This document shows, one piece after another, positions 36,762-47,662 of a DNA stretch of 64,000 nt. Origin of the DNA: Flavobacteriaceae bacterium (GTDB lineage: Bacteria > Bacteroidota > Bacteroidia > Flavobacteriales > Weeksellaceae); contig JAAYKY010000051.1 of the NCBI GenBank assembly GCA_012522185.1, positions 1-64,000 of the forward strand. The letters are read 5' to 3'. A program made the position numbers and the translations under genes. How positions within the stretch are numbered: the stretch's first letter is position 1; every line of letters begins with the position of its first letter. The notes under the pieces are model-generated. The model was not told the DNA's origin. It worked only from the letters and a program-made list of their open reading frames with translations, and did no database searches.

Positions 36762-38276
36762 GTGAAACATTTATTTCAATTAATCAAAAAAATGAACGAA
36801 CGTGAAGTTCAGTATTTCAAACAAAAACATTTGTCTGATGCTGGATTTTTGCAACTTTTTGAACTAATTGAGAAACATAGAAAGAAAGATGATGAAGAAA
36901 TTGAAATAATAATAAAAGCACAGGGTTTTAAAAATTTAGCTTATTTAAAACATACTTTATTACAAAAATTATTGGATGCAATTCTCAGTTCGAAACAGTC
37001 CAAAGATGAACAAGCAGAAATTTTATACGAATTAATTTTAATTAAATCGCTTCGAGAAAAAAAGTTAATTCCACTTGCCGTCAAAAAATGGGAAGCAGTT
37101 TATAAACAATGTTTACAAAAGGGTTTTGCTACGCATATTCAATTACTTCTGCATGAAAGATGGCATCTGAGTTTGGAGAAAGAAAAATTTAATTCGGTAA
37201 AGGAATACACAGATTTCATTGAGTTTTACTTGGATCATTCACATAGTTATGAAAAGCTGACGCGCATCCGGCAATTGGAGCGAAAGTCGAGGATGTTGAT
37301 GAAAAAGTCTTATTTTGTCGATGAGAAAGATGATCAGTTATTGAAAGATTTAGCTGTAAATCTGAAATTCCTTTCTGGTGAAATGAAATATTTCGATCAG
37401 GAATACCAGATTTTGTACAATGCTGCTCAGAGTTATATTCATTTTCTTCAACACAACTTCAATGATGCTTATTTTTCGGCTCGGAGTTGTTTTGGATATT
37501 TGAAAGAAAGTAGGAAATCTTTTTGTCGTTTCAACGAAAATTTCACGCTTCAATTTTTGAAATATTATTCCGATTTATTATTTCTGGTTAATAGAAAAGA
37601 AGAAATACCAGAACTACTCTCAACTTTGAAAAAAATCTCCTTTTCGACGGATTATTTCACTGGACAACAACAAATTATCATCTTCCTGATTGATAACCGT
37701 TTAGCGCATAAAGAATATAATTACGATGAAGTAAAAAAACTTTATCTGGAATCCAAGAATCATCTGGATGAATGGTTGGAGAAATGCGCGCTGGAATGGC
37801 GTCCGGTACTGCTCGGAAGCATTTCGATTTCGGCTTATGTTTCCGGTTTGCCGCAAAAAGGTTTGTATTTTTTATACCAATATGAAAAATCTTATGCGAA
37901 ATCTTTTCGAAAAGAAATTCTTTCGTTTTTTTATTTGTTTGGGGTTTTATTGGCTTATGAATCCAAAGATTATGAAGTATTCAACACCACTTACCACAAG
38001 GCTTATATGCATTTTTATCGTAATCCCGAGCATTATCCTATATTTGATGAAATCATGAAACCGATGCGCAAAGCTTTTGAAAAGTACGATAATGAAAGCC
38101 GAGCTAAAATATTTGAAAAAATTCTGAATAGAATCGAAGTTTCAGGTGATTCGGGGTATTATCAGATTTTGTTTTCGTATTTTGATTTTCCTTCTTGGTT
38201 TCGATCCAAAATTGAAAATTTAAGTTATGTCGATTATAAGTTGAAATATGCAAAAAATAAAAATCCCGCTTCCTGA
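36762..38276 (+). CDS. hypothetical protein, helical/TPR-like
   Basis: 504-aa ORF, helix-rich, GTG start. Confidence 0.6.
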   Translation: MKHLFQLIKKMNEREVQYFKQKHLSDAGFLQLFELIEKHRKKDDEEIEIIIKAQGFKNLAYLKHTLLQKLLDAILSSKQSKDEQAEILYELILIKSLREKKLIPLAVKKWEAVYKQCLQKGFATHIQLLLHERWHLSLEKEKFNSVKEYTDFIEFYLDHSHSYEKLTRIRQLERKSRMLMKKSYFVDEKDDQLLKDLAVNLKFLSGEMKYFDQEYQILYNAAQSYIHFLQHNFNDAYFSARSCFGYLKESRKSFCRFNENFTLQFLKYYSDLLFLVNRKEEIPELLSTLKKISFSTDYFTGQQQIIIFLIDNRLAHKEYNYDEVKKLYLESKNHLDEWLEKCALEWRPVLLGSISISAYVSGLPQKGLYFLYQYEKSYAKSFRKEILSFFYLFGVLLAYESKDYEVFNTTYHKAYMHFYRNPEHYPIFDEIMKPMRKAFEKYDNESRAKIFEKILNRIEVSGDSGYYQILFSYFDFPSWFRSKIENLSYVDYKLKYAKNKNPAS

Positions 38277-38292
38277 GAAACGGGATTTTCGT
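38262..38292. terminator. intrinsic terminator between convergent genes
   Basis: aaaatcccgcttcctgagaaacgggatttt. Confidence 0.75.
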
Positions 38293-38310
38293 TTGAATAT
38301 AAATTCGAAA

Positions 38311-40473
38311 TTATTTTACCAAAGTCAATTCATCAATGATGTGTTTTGCTCCCGCGTATTTGTCAATAATAAACAAAATATAGCGAGCGTCAACGGAAAT
38401 TGTTCGCTGCAATTCAGGATCGAAAATTACGTCACCCGCCATTGCTTCGATGTTTCCGTCAAAAGCCAAACCGATTAATTCTCCGTTTCCGTTCAATACC
38501 GGAGAACCAGAATTTCCACCTGTGATATCGTGATCGGTAAGGAAATTCACCCACAATTCACCGTTTTTATCGGCATATTGTCCATAATCTTTTTTGTTGT
38601 ACAGATCGATCAATCTTTGTGGATTGTCAAACTCGGGATCGCCTGCTTTGTGTTTGGCAATTGTTCCTTTCAGCGTTGTATAATAATTGTATTTTGCATC
38701 GTTTACTTTTCCTTTTCCAAGTGGCAAATCAACTACTTTTCCATAAGTCAGACGCAAAGTTGAATTCGCATCAGGATATTCAATCGGGCTCAAACCGGAC
38801 TCTCTCAAACCTTCTACCAACAAACGGAATGCTTTGGAATAAGAATCTTTTAGAGCTTTGTCTTCCGGTGTTTCAGCTCTGTAACGCGTCATCAAATCTG
38901 TTGATAATTTATACAATTCATCGTTTGTGATTTTTGTAGCCACCGGATTGTCCAAATAGTTCAACAATTCTTCTTTTTTTATAAAAATACTATTGTTAAA
39001 AGCCGTTTTCACATAAGATTTGAAATCACCTTTTGTTGGATCACCTATTTGTTTTACATAAGGAGCCAAACCGCCTTTTGCAGCTTTTGTGTAATATAAA
39101 TTCAACTGAGCTGCCAAAACTTCTTCTTCCAATCCCAAATGCGCACCTTCAAAAACATTGTTAATCATATCTTCAATTGCAGGACGCATTTCCGCTCTTT
39201 TTGCTTCGTTTTCATTGGCGTATTGCTCCAAAGCATTTCCAAGATTTGCAGGAAGTCCGGCAAAAGTGCTGGAACGAAGAATGGTCATCAAATAATTATT
39301 GTGTCGCGCGGACTCATTGGTTTTGTTGTAATAATTATTGATGATTTCAACCGCATCACCGTATTTTGCTTTTCGAGTGGGATTTTGATTGGCCCATTTC
39401 TGGAATTCCGCTTCGGTTTTTCGTTTGGAGTCCACGGTTTTATGTTGTTTCAAAGCTTCGATCATTCCGCCACGGTTTTTCCAATAATTGGCCAAACCGG
39501 CATATTTGGACGCATAATCCAATCGAACTTTTTGCTCCTTGTCCATGTATTTTTTCAAAACGTCCATTCCCAATTTTGAACCTTCCACCCAAGCCGGATA
39601 AGCAAAATTGATGTTCTGCTCTACTCCACCTGCCGGCATCCAACGATTCGTTCTACCGGGGTATCCCAGAATCATTGAAAAGTCTCCTGCTTCATATCCT
39701 TTCAAACTAATTGGTAAATGGTGTTTGGGCTTCATTGGGACATTTTCGGGCGAATAATCCGCCGGATTTCCGTTTTTATCGGTATAAACGCGGAACAAAG
39801 AAAAATCTCCGGTATGACGTGGCCATTCCCAGTTGTCGGTATCTCCACCAAAACGTCCAACCATATCGGGAGGCGTTCCCACTAATCGTACATCCTGAAA
39901 ATCCTGATATACGAAATAATAATATTCGTTCCCTTCAAAGAAAGAACGAACCGAAACTACGTATTTTCCACCTTCGTTATTTTCTTGTTCGATTTTTGCA
40001 ATTTCACGGTTGATGGCTGCCATACGCTCATCTTCGGTCATTTCATCGTTTACCTGACTCAAAATGCGTTTGGACACGTCATCCATTCTCACAAAAAACC
40101 GAACTTTTAAGTTTTTGGGTTTTAATTCTTGCGAATAATCCGCTGCCCAGAATCCGTTTGTCAAATGATCGTTTTCAGGCGTTGATAATTCCGCAATCTG
40201 CCCGTAACCACAATGGTGATTAGTCAAAACCAAACCGGTCGAAGAAATGATTTCAGCCGTACATCCGCCACCAAACTGAACGATGGCATCTTTCAAACTG
40301 CTGTTGTTGATACTGTAAATTTCTTCTGCAGTTAATTTCAAACCTTTTTTCTGCATATCATCGATTTTCTTGTCGATGAACATTAAAAACCACATTCCTT
40401 CATCGGCCTTTACTTTTTGCAGAGGCGCAATAAGAAACGTAACGCTCGCAATCAATACGATTAGTTTCTTCAT
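38311..40473 (-). CDS. S46 family peptidase (DPP7/DPP11-like)
   Basis: GGCTAEIISSTGLVLTNHHCGYGQIA; DITGGNSGSPVLNGNGELIGLAFDGNIEAMAGD. Confidence 0.93.
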   Translation of the reverse strand: MKKLIVLIASVTFLIAPLQKVKADEGMWFLMFIDKKIDDMQKKGLKLTAEEIYSINNSSLKDAIVQFGGGCTAEIISSTGLVLTNHHCGYGQIAELSTPENDHLTNGFWAADYSQELKPKNLKVRFFVRMDDVSKRILSQVNDEMTEDERMAAINREIAKIEQENNEGGKYVVSVRSFFEGNEYYYFVYQDFQDVRLVGTPPDMVGRFGGDTDNWEWPRHTGDFSLFRVYTDKNGNPADYSPENVPMKPKHHLPISLKGYEAGDFSMILGYPGRTNRWMPAGGVEQNINFAYPAWVEGSKLGMDVLKKYMDKEQKVRLDYASKYAGLANYWKNRGGMIEALKQHKTVDSKRKTEAEFQKWANQNPTRKAKYGDAVEIINNYYNKTNESARHNNYLMTILRSSTFAGLPANLGNALEQYANENEAKRAEMRPAIEDMINNVFEGAHLGLEEEVLAAQLNLYYTKAAKGGLAPYVKQIGDPTKGDFKSYVKTAFNNSIFIKKEELLNYLDNPVATKITNDELYKLSTDLMTRYRAETPEDKALKDSYSKAFRLLVEGLRESGLSPIEYPDANSTLRLTYGKVVDLPLGKGKVNDAKYNYYTTLKGTIAKHKAGDPEFDNPQRLIDLYNKKDYGQYADKNGELWVNFLTDHDITGGNSGSPVLNGNGELIGLAFDGNIEAMAGDVIFDPELQRTISVDARYILFIIDKYAGAKHIIDELTLVK

Positions 40474-40576
40474 TTTTTATTAATTTTTAATCTGAATATT
40501 TGTTGGACTCCCAATGAAATCGTTACAAACTTAAGTTTTTTTCTTTAAATAAGGGTTTTGTAATTACATTTGCCAA

Positions 40577-41704
40577 ATGGCGGGAATCTATCTACACATC
40601 CCTTTCTGTAAGCAAAAATGCAGTTATTGTAATTTTCACTTTTCCACCGATTTAAAACTAAAATCGCAGATGGTAAACGCCATTTGCAGCGAATTGGAAT
40701 TGAGAAAAAGCGAAATTTTAGAGCCTGTTGAAACCATTTATTTTGGTGGTGGCACTCCTTCCCTGCTCGATTTAAATGGAATCAACCAGATTTTTGAAAG
40801 TATTTTTAAAAATTATTCGGTGATTTCCAATCCGGAAGTTACTTTGGAAGCCAATCCCGACGATCTGACTTTGGATAAAATAAAAGAACTGAAATCTACG
40901 CCTATCAACCGTTTCAGCATTGGAATTCAATCTTTTTTTGACGAAGATTTAAGGCTGATGAACCGTGCTCATAATGCCAATGAAGCGATTTTTTCGGTGA
41001 AATCAGCTCAGGATTTCGGATTTGAAAATATTACAATTGATTTGATTTACGGAAGTCCGAGTACAACCGATGAGATTTGGCGAAAAAATTTGGAAATCGC
41101 ATTGGAATTAGGTGTTCCGCATATTTCTTCTTATGCTTTGACGGTAGAACCAAAAACTGTTTTGGATCATCAGATTCAAAACAAGAAAGTTCCTGAAATC
41201 GATGAGGAAAAGCAAGCGCGGCAATTTCAAATCTTGGTGGATACGCTGACCGCAAATGATTTCATTCATTATGAAATTTCGAATTTTGGAAAAGAAGGAT
41301 TTTTATCGCAACATAATTCCAACTATTGGAAAGGAAAATCTTATCTAGGTATTGGCCCTTCTGCCCATTCGTATGACGGAAAAAACCGAAGCTGGAACAT
41401 TCCCAATAATTCGGTTTACCTGAAAGAAATCGCTCAAAATAGATTGCCTAATGAGGTTGAAGTTTTAAATGAAAATGACCGATTTAATGAGTTGGTTATG
41501 ATTAGATTGAGAATGAAAGAAGGATTGAATTTGGAAGAAATAAAATTGAATTTTCCCCAAGAATTTTATGATGATTTTTTGAGTGAAATCCGGACACATT
41601 TGGACAATGAAACGGTTTATTTAGAGGATAGAAATTTCAGATTGACTGAAAAAGGAAAATTTCTGGCCGATGGAATTGCGTCGAGTTTGTTTCGGGTAGA
41701 CTGA
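40577..41704 (+). CDS. hemW: radical SAM heme chaperone HemW / coproporphyrinogen III oxidase-like
   Basis: GIYLHIPFCKQKCSYCNFHF; YFGGGTPSLL; RFSIGIQSF; YEISNFGKEG. Confidence 0.9.
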   Translation: MAGIYLHIPFCKQKCSYCNFHFSTDLKLKSQMVNAICSELELRKSEILEPVETIYFGGGTPSLLDLNGINQIFESIFKNYSVISNPEVTLEANPDDLTLDKIKELKSTPINRFSIGIQSFFDEDLRLMNRAHNANEAIFSVKSAQDFGFENITIDLIYGSPSTTDEIWRKNLEIALELGVPHISSYALTVEPKTVLDHQIQNKKVPEIDEEKQARQFQILVDTLTANDFIHYEISNFGKEGFLSQHNSNYWKGKSYLGIGPSAHSYDGKNRSWNIPNNSVYLKEIAQNRLPNEVEVLNENDRFNELVMIRLRMKEGLNLEEIKLNFPQEFYDDFLSEIRTHLDNETVYLEDRNFRLTEKGKFLADGIASSLFRVD

Positions 41705-41713
41705 CGCACTCAA

Positions 41714-41744
41714 TTTGTTTAAATGCAGTTTTTAAATACATTTG
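41714..41744 (+). promoter_or_regulatory. murI promoter (TTTG-N19-TACATTTG)
   Basis: TTTG 41714-41717, TACATTTG 41737-41744, ATG at 41749. Confidence 0.7.
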
Positions 41745-41748
41745 CTAA

Positions 41749-42543
41749 ATGAACGACAACAGGCCGATTGGAGTTTTTGACTCAGGGGTAGGTGGATTAA
41801 CCGTTGCAAAAGAAATCAAACGATTATTACCAAATGAAAACATCATTTATTTTGGGGATACCAAACACCTTCCCTACGGAGATAAATCCAAAGAAACCAT
41901 CACAAAATTTTGTAAAAAAATCACCAAATTTCTTGTAAAAGAGGATTGCAAAGCCATTGTGATAGCCTGTAATACCGCAACTGCAAATTCTCTTGAAGAA
42001 ATTAAAGAAGCTGCCGGTGATGTTTTGGTAATCGATGTGATTTCACCGGTTGCCAAAAAAGTTGCTTATGAACTGAACCAAAATATTGGTGTAATTGCCA
42101 CAAAAGCGACGGTGAATTCACATGCGTATAAAAATTGCATCAGAAAACACAACCGACATTTAAAAGTCATCGAGATGGCGACGCCCCTTTTGGTTCCTAT
42201 TATTGAAGAAGGTTTCCGAAATACCTCCATTTCAAAAAGTACAATCGAAACCTATTTGGCCCATAAAAAATTTGAAAACATCGACACCATTATTTTGGGT
42301 TGCACACATTATCCCCTGATTGAAAAAGAAGTTCAGGCAGCATTTCAAGGACGTGTGAAAGTTATTGATTCTCCGTTGATTGTGGTAAACGAACTAATTC
42401 ATCAGATGCAGAAAAATAATCTGATGGGTTTTACCGAAGAACCTAATTATCATTTTTATTTTTCGGATTATACAGAAAACTTCGCCAAACTTGCCAAACA
42501 GTTTTTTGGAAAATCGATAACCCTTGAACTGAAACGACTTTAA
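41749..42543 (+). CDS. murI: glutamate racemase
   Basis: RPIGVFDSGVGGLTVAKEI; VIACNTATA; LGCTHYPLI. Confidence 0.96.
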   Translation: MNDNRPIGVFDSGVGGLTVAKEIKRLLPNENIIYFGDTKHLPYGDKSKETITKFCKKITKFLVKEDCKAIVIACNTATANSLEEIKEAAGDVLVIDVISPVAKKVAYELNQNIGVIATKATVNSHAYKNCIRKHNRHLKVIEMATPLLVPIIEEGFRNTSISKSTIETYLAHKKFENIDTIILGCTHYPLIEKEVQAAFQGRVKVIDSPLIVVNELIHQMQKNNLMGFTEEPNYHFYFSDYTENFAKLAKQFFGKSITLELKRL

Positions 42544-42596
42544 AGAGTATTTTATGGAGTTAAACGAATTTCCTACATTTGCGAAAAATTAGCCAA

Positions 42597-43832
42597 GTGA
42601 ATTTGACATCCAAAGATTTAATTGAATTAGAAAACCAATACGGTGCCCATAATTATCATCCGCTTCCGGTCGTTTTGGATCGAGGTGAAGGTGCATTTGT
42701 GTGGGACATTGAGGGAAGAAAATATTTCGACTTTTTATCGGCTTATTCGGCTGTAAACCAAGGCCACAGCCATCCGAGAATTTTAGATGCGCTTGTTAAG
42801 CAATCCCAAAAACTTACGTTGACTTCACGTGCTTTTTATAATTCCGAACTTGGAAAATACGAGAAATACATCACAGAACTTTTTGGATACGAAAAAGTTT
42901 TGCCGATGAACACCGGAGCTGAAGCTGTGGAAACGGCCATCAAAATCGCTCGTAAATGGGGTTATGAAAAGAAAGGAATTCCTTCCGGTGAAGCAAAAAT
43001 TTTGGTTTGCAGCGGGAATTTCCACGGTCGTACGACTACGATTATTTCTTTTTCAAATGATGAAGATGCAAGAAATAATTTCAATCCCTATACGTCAGGG
43101 TTTATTACAGTGGAATACAATGATGTAGAATCTTTGCGTTTGGCTATCGAAAAAAATAAAGACACAATCTGCGGATTCTTGGTGGAACCCATTCAGGGAG
43201 AAGCCGGTGTAAATGTCCCGGACGAAGGTTATTTGTCGGCTTGCTATGAAATCTGTAAAGCAAACAATGTTTTGTTTATTGCAGACGAAATCCAGACAGG
43301 AATTGCCCGAACCGGAAAAATGCTTGCAGTGGATCACGAAAATCTGAAACCCGATATGTTAATTCTTGGGAAAGCATTGTCCGGCGGAGTTTATCCCGTT
43401 TCAGCTGTTTTGGCAAATGACGAAATTATGGATGTCATCAAACCGGGTCAGCATGGCTCCACATATGGCGGAAATCCGCTTGCATGTGCCGTTGCGATTG
43501 AAGCTTTGGAAGTTGTCATAGATGAAAATCTAGCTGAAAAGGCTGAAAACCTAGGAAAAATCTTCCGTTCGGAAATCGAGAAAATGATTCCTGAATTTTC
43601 ATTTTTGAAATCCGTTCGAGGAAAAGGATTGTTGAATGCTGTTTTGATTAATGATACTCCCGAAAGTTCTACTGCTTGGGATTTATGTGTAGAAATGATG
43701 AATAATGGACTTTTGGCCAAGCCAACTCATGGAAATATTATCCGTTTTGCCCCGCCTCTGGTCATTTCTGAGGCCGATTTACATGCTGCTATTGAAGTTT
43801 TACGCTTAAGTTTTATGAATTTCAAAAAATAA
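42597..43832 (+). CDS. rocD: ornithine aminotransferase
   Basis: [53 protein letters not shown] at 42597 preferred over the TTG at 42579 that sits in the promoter. Confidence 0.93.
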   Translation: MNLTSKDLIELENQYGAHNYHPLPVVLDRGEGAFVWDIEGRKYFDFLSAYSAVNQGHSHPRILDALVKQSQKLTLTSRAFYNSELGKYEKYITELFGYEKVLPMNTGAEAVETAIKIARKWGYEKKGIPSGEAKILVCSGNFHGRTTTIISFSNDEDARNNFNPYTSGFITVEYNDVESLRLAIEKNKDTICGFLVEPIQGEAGVNVPDEGYLSACYEICKANNVLFIADEIQTGIARTGKMLAVDHENLKPDMLILGKALSGGVYPVSAVLANDEIMDVIKPGQHGSTYGGNPLACAVAIEALEVVIDENLAEKAENLGKIFRSEIEKMIPEFSFLKSVRGKGLLNAVLINDTPESSTAWDLCVEMMNNGLLAKPTHGNIIRFAPPLVISEADLHAAIEVLRLSFMNFKK

Positions 43833-43900
43833 TGAATAATTTTACCTCAAAAGTTTAATATTTTTAAACCTGACGGAAATTAAACCCAACCCTTAAAATT

Positions 43901-44827
43901 ATGAAAAAACACTTATTAACTACAGCTTTTACACTATTTAGTTTTTCTTTTATTTGGGCACAAGAGCTCCAATCTATATCGTATACAACCAATTCAATCA
44001 ACGAAAGTGAGATCGAACTTTCTGATAATTGGAGAACGGTTATAGAGGATAATAACGTCTTGATTTACAATGGTAACATAAAGAATGAATCCCAAAAGAA
44101 CGTTCGAAATATTCGAGTTAACTTGTTTTTAACTCCCCAAGTGGCAAATCCAAAAGCCGGAGTTGTCCAGGGATATTCCATCGCAGAGGTTCCATTCAAA
44201 TCCGTAGCTAAAAATTCAAGTTTAGTGGGCGTAAACATTCGAGGTGAAGTTCAAGATATGCCTCCCGTAGGCTTGTATGATCCTGTTTTGGTTTTGACGG
44301 ATCGTGAGGGAAATGTATTGGATATTCACAGAGTAAATGTAACGATTCGATCAGAAGAAAATAGTTTGGCAATTCTGGCAATTAATCCCATGCCTTCTTC
44401 TGAAATGGCTGATCCTAATTTAAATCCAGTTGTCAAAATGACGATTGAAGAAGACAATTCCGTAGCATTTGAAAAAGAATGGAAAGTCGAAGTGGATTTT
44501 AAAAACTTTTTGGTTAAAGTGATGGGTGGAGATGTTTCCAACAAAACTAATAAAGATATGGAGAATGTAATTTTGGATGTTTTCCTAACTAAACAAGATC
44601 AGTCCTTGATTACAAGCAATTTCGAAGCAGTTCACATCGCATCAGCTCAACTTTCTGATAAAATTGAAAGCTATAAAAAATTTGTCGATGCTTCATTGAC
44701 AACAAATATGTCAAGAATTCCAGAAAAAGGAACTTATTATATCTTACTTACCTTGTCTGTGAAAAATGATGAGGGCGAATCGGTAGTAAAATCCAAAAGA
44801 GCTTTTTCAAACACGGTTTCATTCTGA
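43901..44827 (+). CDS. secreted protein with two beta-domains, paralog of 46055-46675
   Basis: Signal peptide; C-terminus GTYYILLTLSVKNDEGESVVKSKRAFSNTVSF. Confidence 0.55.
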   Translation: MKKHLLTTAFTLFSFSFIWAQELQSISYTTNSINESEIELSDNWRTVIEDNNVLIYNGNIKNESQKNVRNIRVNLFLTPQVANPKAGVVQGYSIAEVPFKSVAKNSSLVGVNIRGEVQDMPPVGLYDPVLVLTDREGNVLDIHRVNVTIRSEENSLAILAINPMPSSEMADPNLNPVVKMTIEEDNSVAFEKEWKVEVDFKNFLVKVMGGDVSNKTNKDMENVILDVFLTKQDQSLITSNFEAVHIASAQLSDKIESYKKFVDASLTTNMSRIPEKGTYYILLTLSVKNDEGESVVKSKRAFSNTVSF

Positions 44828-45919
44828 TGCATACTTTCGATTGAACCCAATAAGTAGTTCAACGAAATGACCATAAGACTCCAAGCCTTCCTGATTATTC
44901 ATCCGCAGGAAGGCTTCGTTCATTGCAGAAAAAGCTTCTTCTCCGCTCCCAGTGTATTTTTCATTGATAAATCTTTCGTGTTTGCGATCGCGTTTCATTC
45001 CATCCGAGTAGCGAATGAACATTATCTGAACATAAACCGGATCATACAATAGAATTCGGTTGAGAATGCTTCGCATTGCGCGGTAATTGCTTGCATAATT
45101 TAAATCTGGATTTGAACTTTCGTATCCCAATAAAAACCCTACGAAGTTTGCTTCGTTTTCAGGTGCAAAACCCCATTGGTGTGCTGTTTCATGAAGTTGA
45201 GTGAAAAGAATTTTCGTATCTGGTAAGGTATTTATATATTGAGATTCGGCTGTAAATGGTATATAATATCCGCCAATTCCCAGATAACTAAAGGGAACAC
45301 TAAACAGAGAGCTCTTCAAATTGGGAGGGGTAGAATCGGTCAAGCGAATTTCAGGATATTTGGTTTTAATTTTTTGAGCCGACTTTATGATTTCCGTATT
45401 GATTTCATTTTGCGTTAAATTGATTTTAAATACACCAAATTCATCTTCATTTACTTTTTCACGGTAATAAACCGAGCGATTAAAGTAAAATTCCGCCATC
45501 GATTTCAGCTCATCTAAACTTATTTCCTCCGCAGTGAATTCTTTATTTAATGGATTTTTGTAATAATTAAAACCCCAGAAAATTTGAAAAACCCAATAGA
45601 AAAAAGTCAAAAACCATAAAATTTGAACTATTTTTTTTCGAAATAATTTATAATTTTTCTTCCATACTGCTTCTAGTAATTTGAGTGTAATAAAGAATCC
45701 CAAACCTCCTAAGACGAGATAAAAGAGATCTCCCAGAGAAAAAGAAATAAAGGAACTTATGGAATAGAGAGTTCGAGATATAAAGCTTTGAATATGAGTA
45801 AAAAAACTTTCCGGAATGGAGGTGTGAACTCCAATGAATCGGACGATTATAAATGATAAAAATAGCCCGCTGAAAGCAAGAATTAAATCAAGACATTTAA
45901 CTTTTCTCATACTTGGCAA
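44819..45919 (-). CDS. DUF3810 family membrane protein
   Basis: N-terminal TMs; LFTQLHETAHQWGFAPENEANFVGFL metallopeptidase-like HExxH. Confidence 0.75.
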   Translation of the reverse strand: MPSMRKVKCLDLILAFSGLFLSFIIVRFIGVHTSIPESFFTHIQSFISRTLYSISSFISFSLGDLFYLVLGGLGFFITLKLLEAVWKKNYKLFRKKIVQILWFLTFFYWVFQIFWGFNYYKNPLNKEFTAEEISLDELKSMAEFYFNRSVYYREKVNEDEFGVFKINLTQNEINTEIIKSAQKIKTKYPEIRLTDSTPPNLKSSLFSVPFSYLGIGGYYIPFTAESQYINTLPDTKILFTQLHETAHQWGFAPENEANFVGFLLGYESSNPDLNYASNYRAMRSILNRILLYDPVYVQIMFIRYSDGMKRDRKHERFINEKYTGSGEEAFSAMNEAFLRMNNQEGLESYGHFVELLIGFNRKYASE

Positions 45920-46054
45920 AACTAAACAAACCTATTGTATAATGGATTTCTCGGTTTTAAAATCTTTAATTTTAACAAATCCTTAACGACTCTTGGAATA
46001 GGATTTGTTTTTTCTGGCTTTGTTGAAAAATTAAAACGAAAAAATCAAAAATTT

Positions 46055-46675
46055 ATGAAACGAGTATTTTTAATCGTGGCATTGGCCGGAATCACTTATG
46101 CAAATGGGCAAGAAAAACCATTGGAACCGGAGCAGATTGAGAAAGAAAATGCTGCGACTGCGGTTGAAGAACAAAAAGTAGCTGCAGAAAAAAGTGAAGC
46201 AGAAATCGCTTTGGAACAAGGAAAGGAAATCGTAGTTAGAGACACCACTTTGGTTTATACTGCAACATCTCAGGTTGAGAATTCAGGTTTTCAAAGAACC
46301 GTAGGATTCGATGGTGCTTGGAAATTTGATTTGGATTTGGACAATAGAGAAATTGTTTTGACTGGTGGAACTCTGAGCAACAAAGGCGAAGCAGCTTCCA
46401 ATAATTTGAGGTTAATGGTTTATTTGGCAGAGAAACCTTTTGATTTGAACAATCCGGAATTTGTTGGGAAGGTATATTCAGCCATTGATGTAAATCCGAT
46501 TGGAGCGGGTGAAGTTAAGTCCGGACAGGCATACGTAACTTCTTGGGCTTCTGAAACAAATCCTCCAGCAGGAACCTATTATCCTTATATTTTGTTAGGA
46601 GAAGAAAACCCAGAAAACCAAGAGTTTGAAGTAAGAGATGTAAAAGCTTTCTCCAACTCCATTACAATTCAATAA
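46055..46675 (+). CDS. secreted protein, paralog of 43901-44827
   Basis: Signal peptide from ATG 46055; GTYYPYILLGEENPENQEFEVRDVKAFSNSITIQ. Confidence 0.55.
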   Translation: MKRVFLIVALAGITYANGQEKPLEPEQIEKENAATAVEEQKVAAEKSEAEIALEQGKEIVVRDTTLVYTATSQVENSGFQRTVGFDGAWKFDLDLDNREIVLTGGTLSNKGEAASNNLRLMVYLAEKPFDLNNPEFVGKVYSAIDVNPIGAGEVKSGQAYVTSWASETNPPAGTYYPYILLGEENPENQEFEVRDVKAFSNSITIQ

Positions 46676-46703
46676 AAGCAAAAAATCATTCAGATATAGA
46701 GAA

Positions 46704-46742
46704 TTTCAAAAAGGTTTGACTTCATAAGTCGAACCTTTTTTT
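46704..46742 (+). terminator. intrinsic terminator
   Basis: aaaaaggtttgacttcataagtcgaaccttttttt. Confidence 0.75.
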
Positions 46743-46792
46743 ACTGACGAAAGTTTGAATTTTCATTGTTTCAATTTGATTAACTTTGCACT

Positions 46793-47662
46793 ATGAACAG
46801 GATTTTCTACGGAATACTTTACATGATTTCACTACTGCCGTTGCGAGTCCTTTACGGTTTTTCTTGGCTGATTTATTTAAGTTTAAATTACATTATAGGT
46901 TATCGTCGAAAAGTAATTTATCAAAACCTAAAAAACTCATTTCCTGAAAAGTCCGAAATGGAAATAAAATCCATTCATAAAAAGTTTTATAAAAACTTCG
47001 CGGATTATTTGGTCGAAACTCTGAAAAGTTTCTCCATTACACAAGAAGAATTAGACAAACGTCATACCTATTCTAATTTGGAAGTTTTCAAAGAATGTGA
47101 AAACGAACAAAAAGATGTCATTCTGATGGCTGGACATATGTTTAACTGGGAATGGTTTGTAGGTTTAGCTCCCAATTTATACACTGAAAAAACAGTAGCT
47201 GTTTATCATAAAGTGAAAAATAACTTCTGGAATGATAAGATAAATGGAATTCGGGGCAAGTTCGGGACGATACCATTGGACATGAAAAAAACAGCTCGCT
47301 ACATGATGAGCACTCCAAACAACGGTGAACATGCATATTTATTTGTTGCGGACCAAAGCCCCAAAAAGTCAGCTATTCACTATGACTTAGAATTCCTAAA
47401 TCAAAACACCCCCGTCTTTATAGGATTTGATAAAATTGCCATCAAAAAGGAAATGGCCGTTATTTTTTGTAAAATGGTCAAAGTAAAAAAAGGACATTAC
47501 CATACAAGTTTTGAAAGGATTTTACCGGAAGGAGAAAATTTTGAATCGATGGAAATCGTCCATAAATTTTTTAAAAACTTAGAAGAAACGATCCAAGAAA
47601 ATCCTGATAACTGGCTTTGGAGTCACAAACGTTGGAAATACAAAAAAGGAATCGACTATTGA
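46793..47662 (+). CDS. lysophospholipid / lipid A acyltransferase (HtrB/LpxL-like)
   Basis: LAGHMFNWEWF-type motif (MAGHMFNWEWFVG), FVADQSPKKS, NPDNWLWSHKRWKYKKG. Confidence 0.88.
   Translation: MNRIFYGILYMISLLPLRVLYGFSWLIYLSLNYIIGYRRKVIYQNLKNSFPEKSEMEIKSIHKKFYKNFADYLVETLKSFSITQEELDKRHTYSNLEVFKECENEQKDVILMAGHMFNWEWFVGLAPNLYTEKTVAVYHKVKNNFWNDKINGIRGKFGTIPLDMKKTARYMMSTPNNGEHAYLFVADQSPKKSAIHYDLEFLNQNTPVFIGFDKIAIKKEMAVIFCKMVKVKKGHYHTSFERILPEGENFESMEIVHKFFKNLEETIQENPDNWLWSHKRWKYKKGIDY

Noticed and set aside
39139-39579. 146-aa plus-strand ORF
   Set aside because: Lies wholly antisense to the S46 peptidase gene; no recognisable domain.
45935-46054. N-terminal extension of ORF 45935-46675
   Set aside because: A normal signal peptide begins at ATG 46055 (MKRVFLIVALAGITYANGQ); the upstream part is intergenic.
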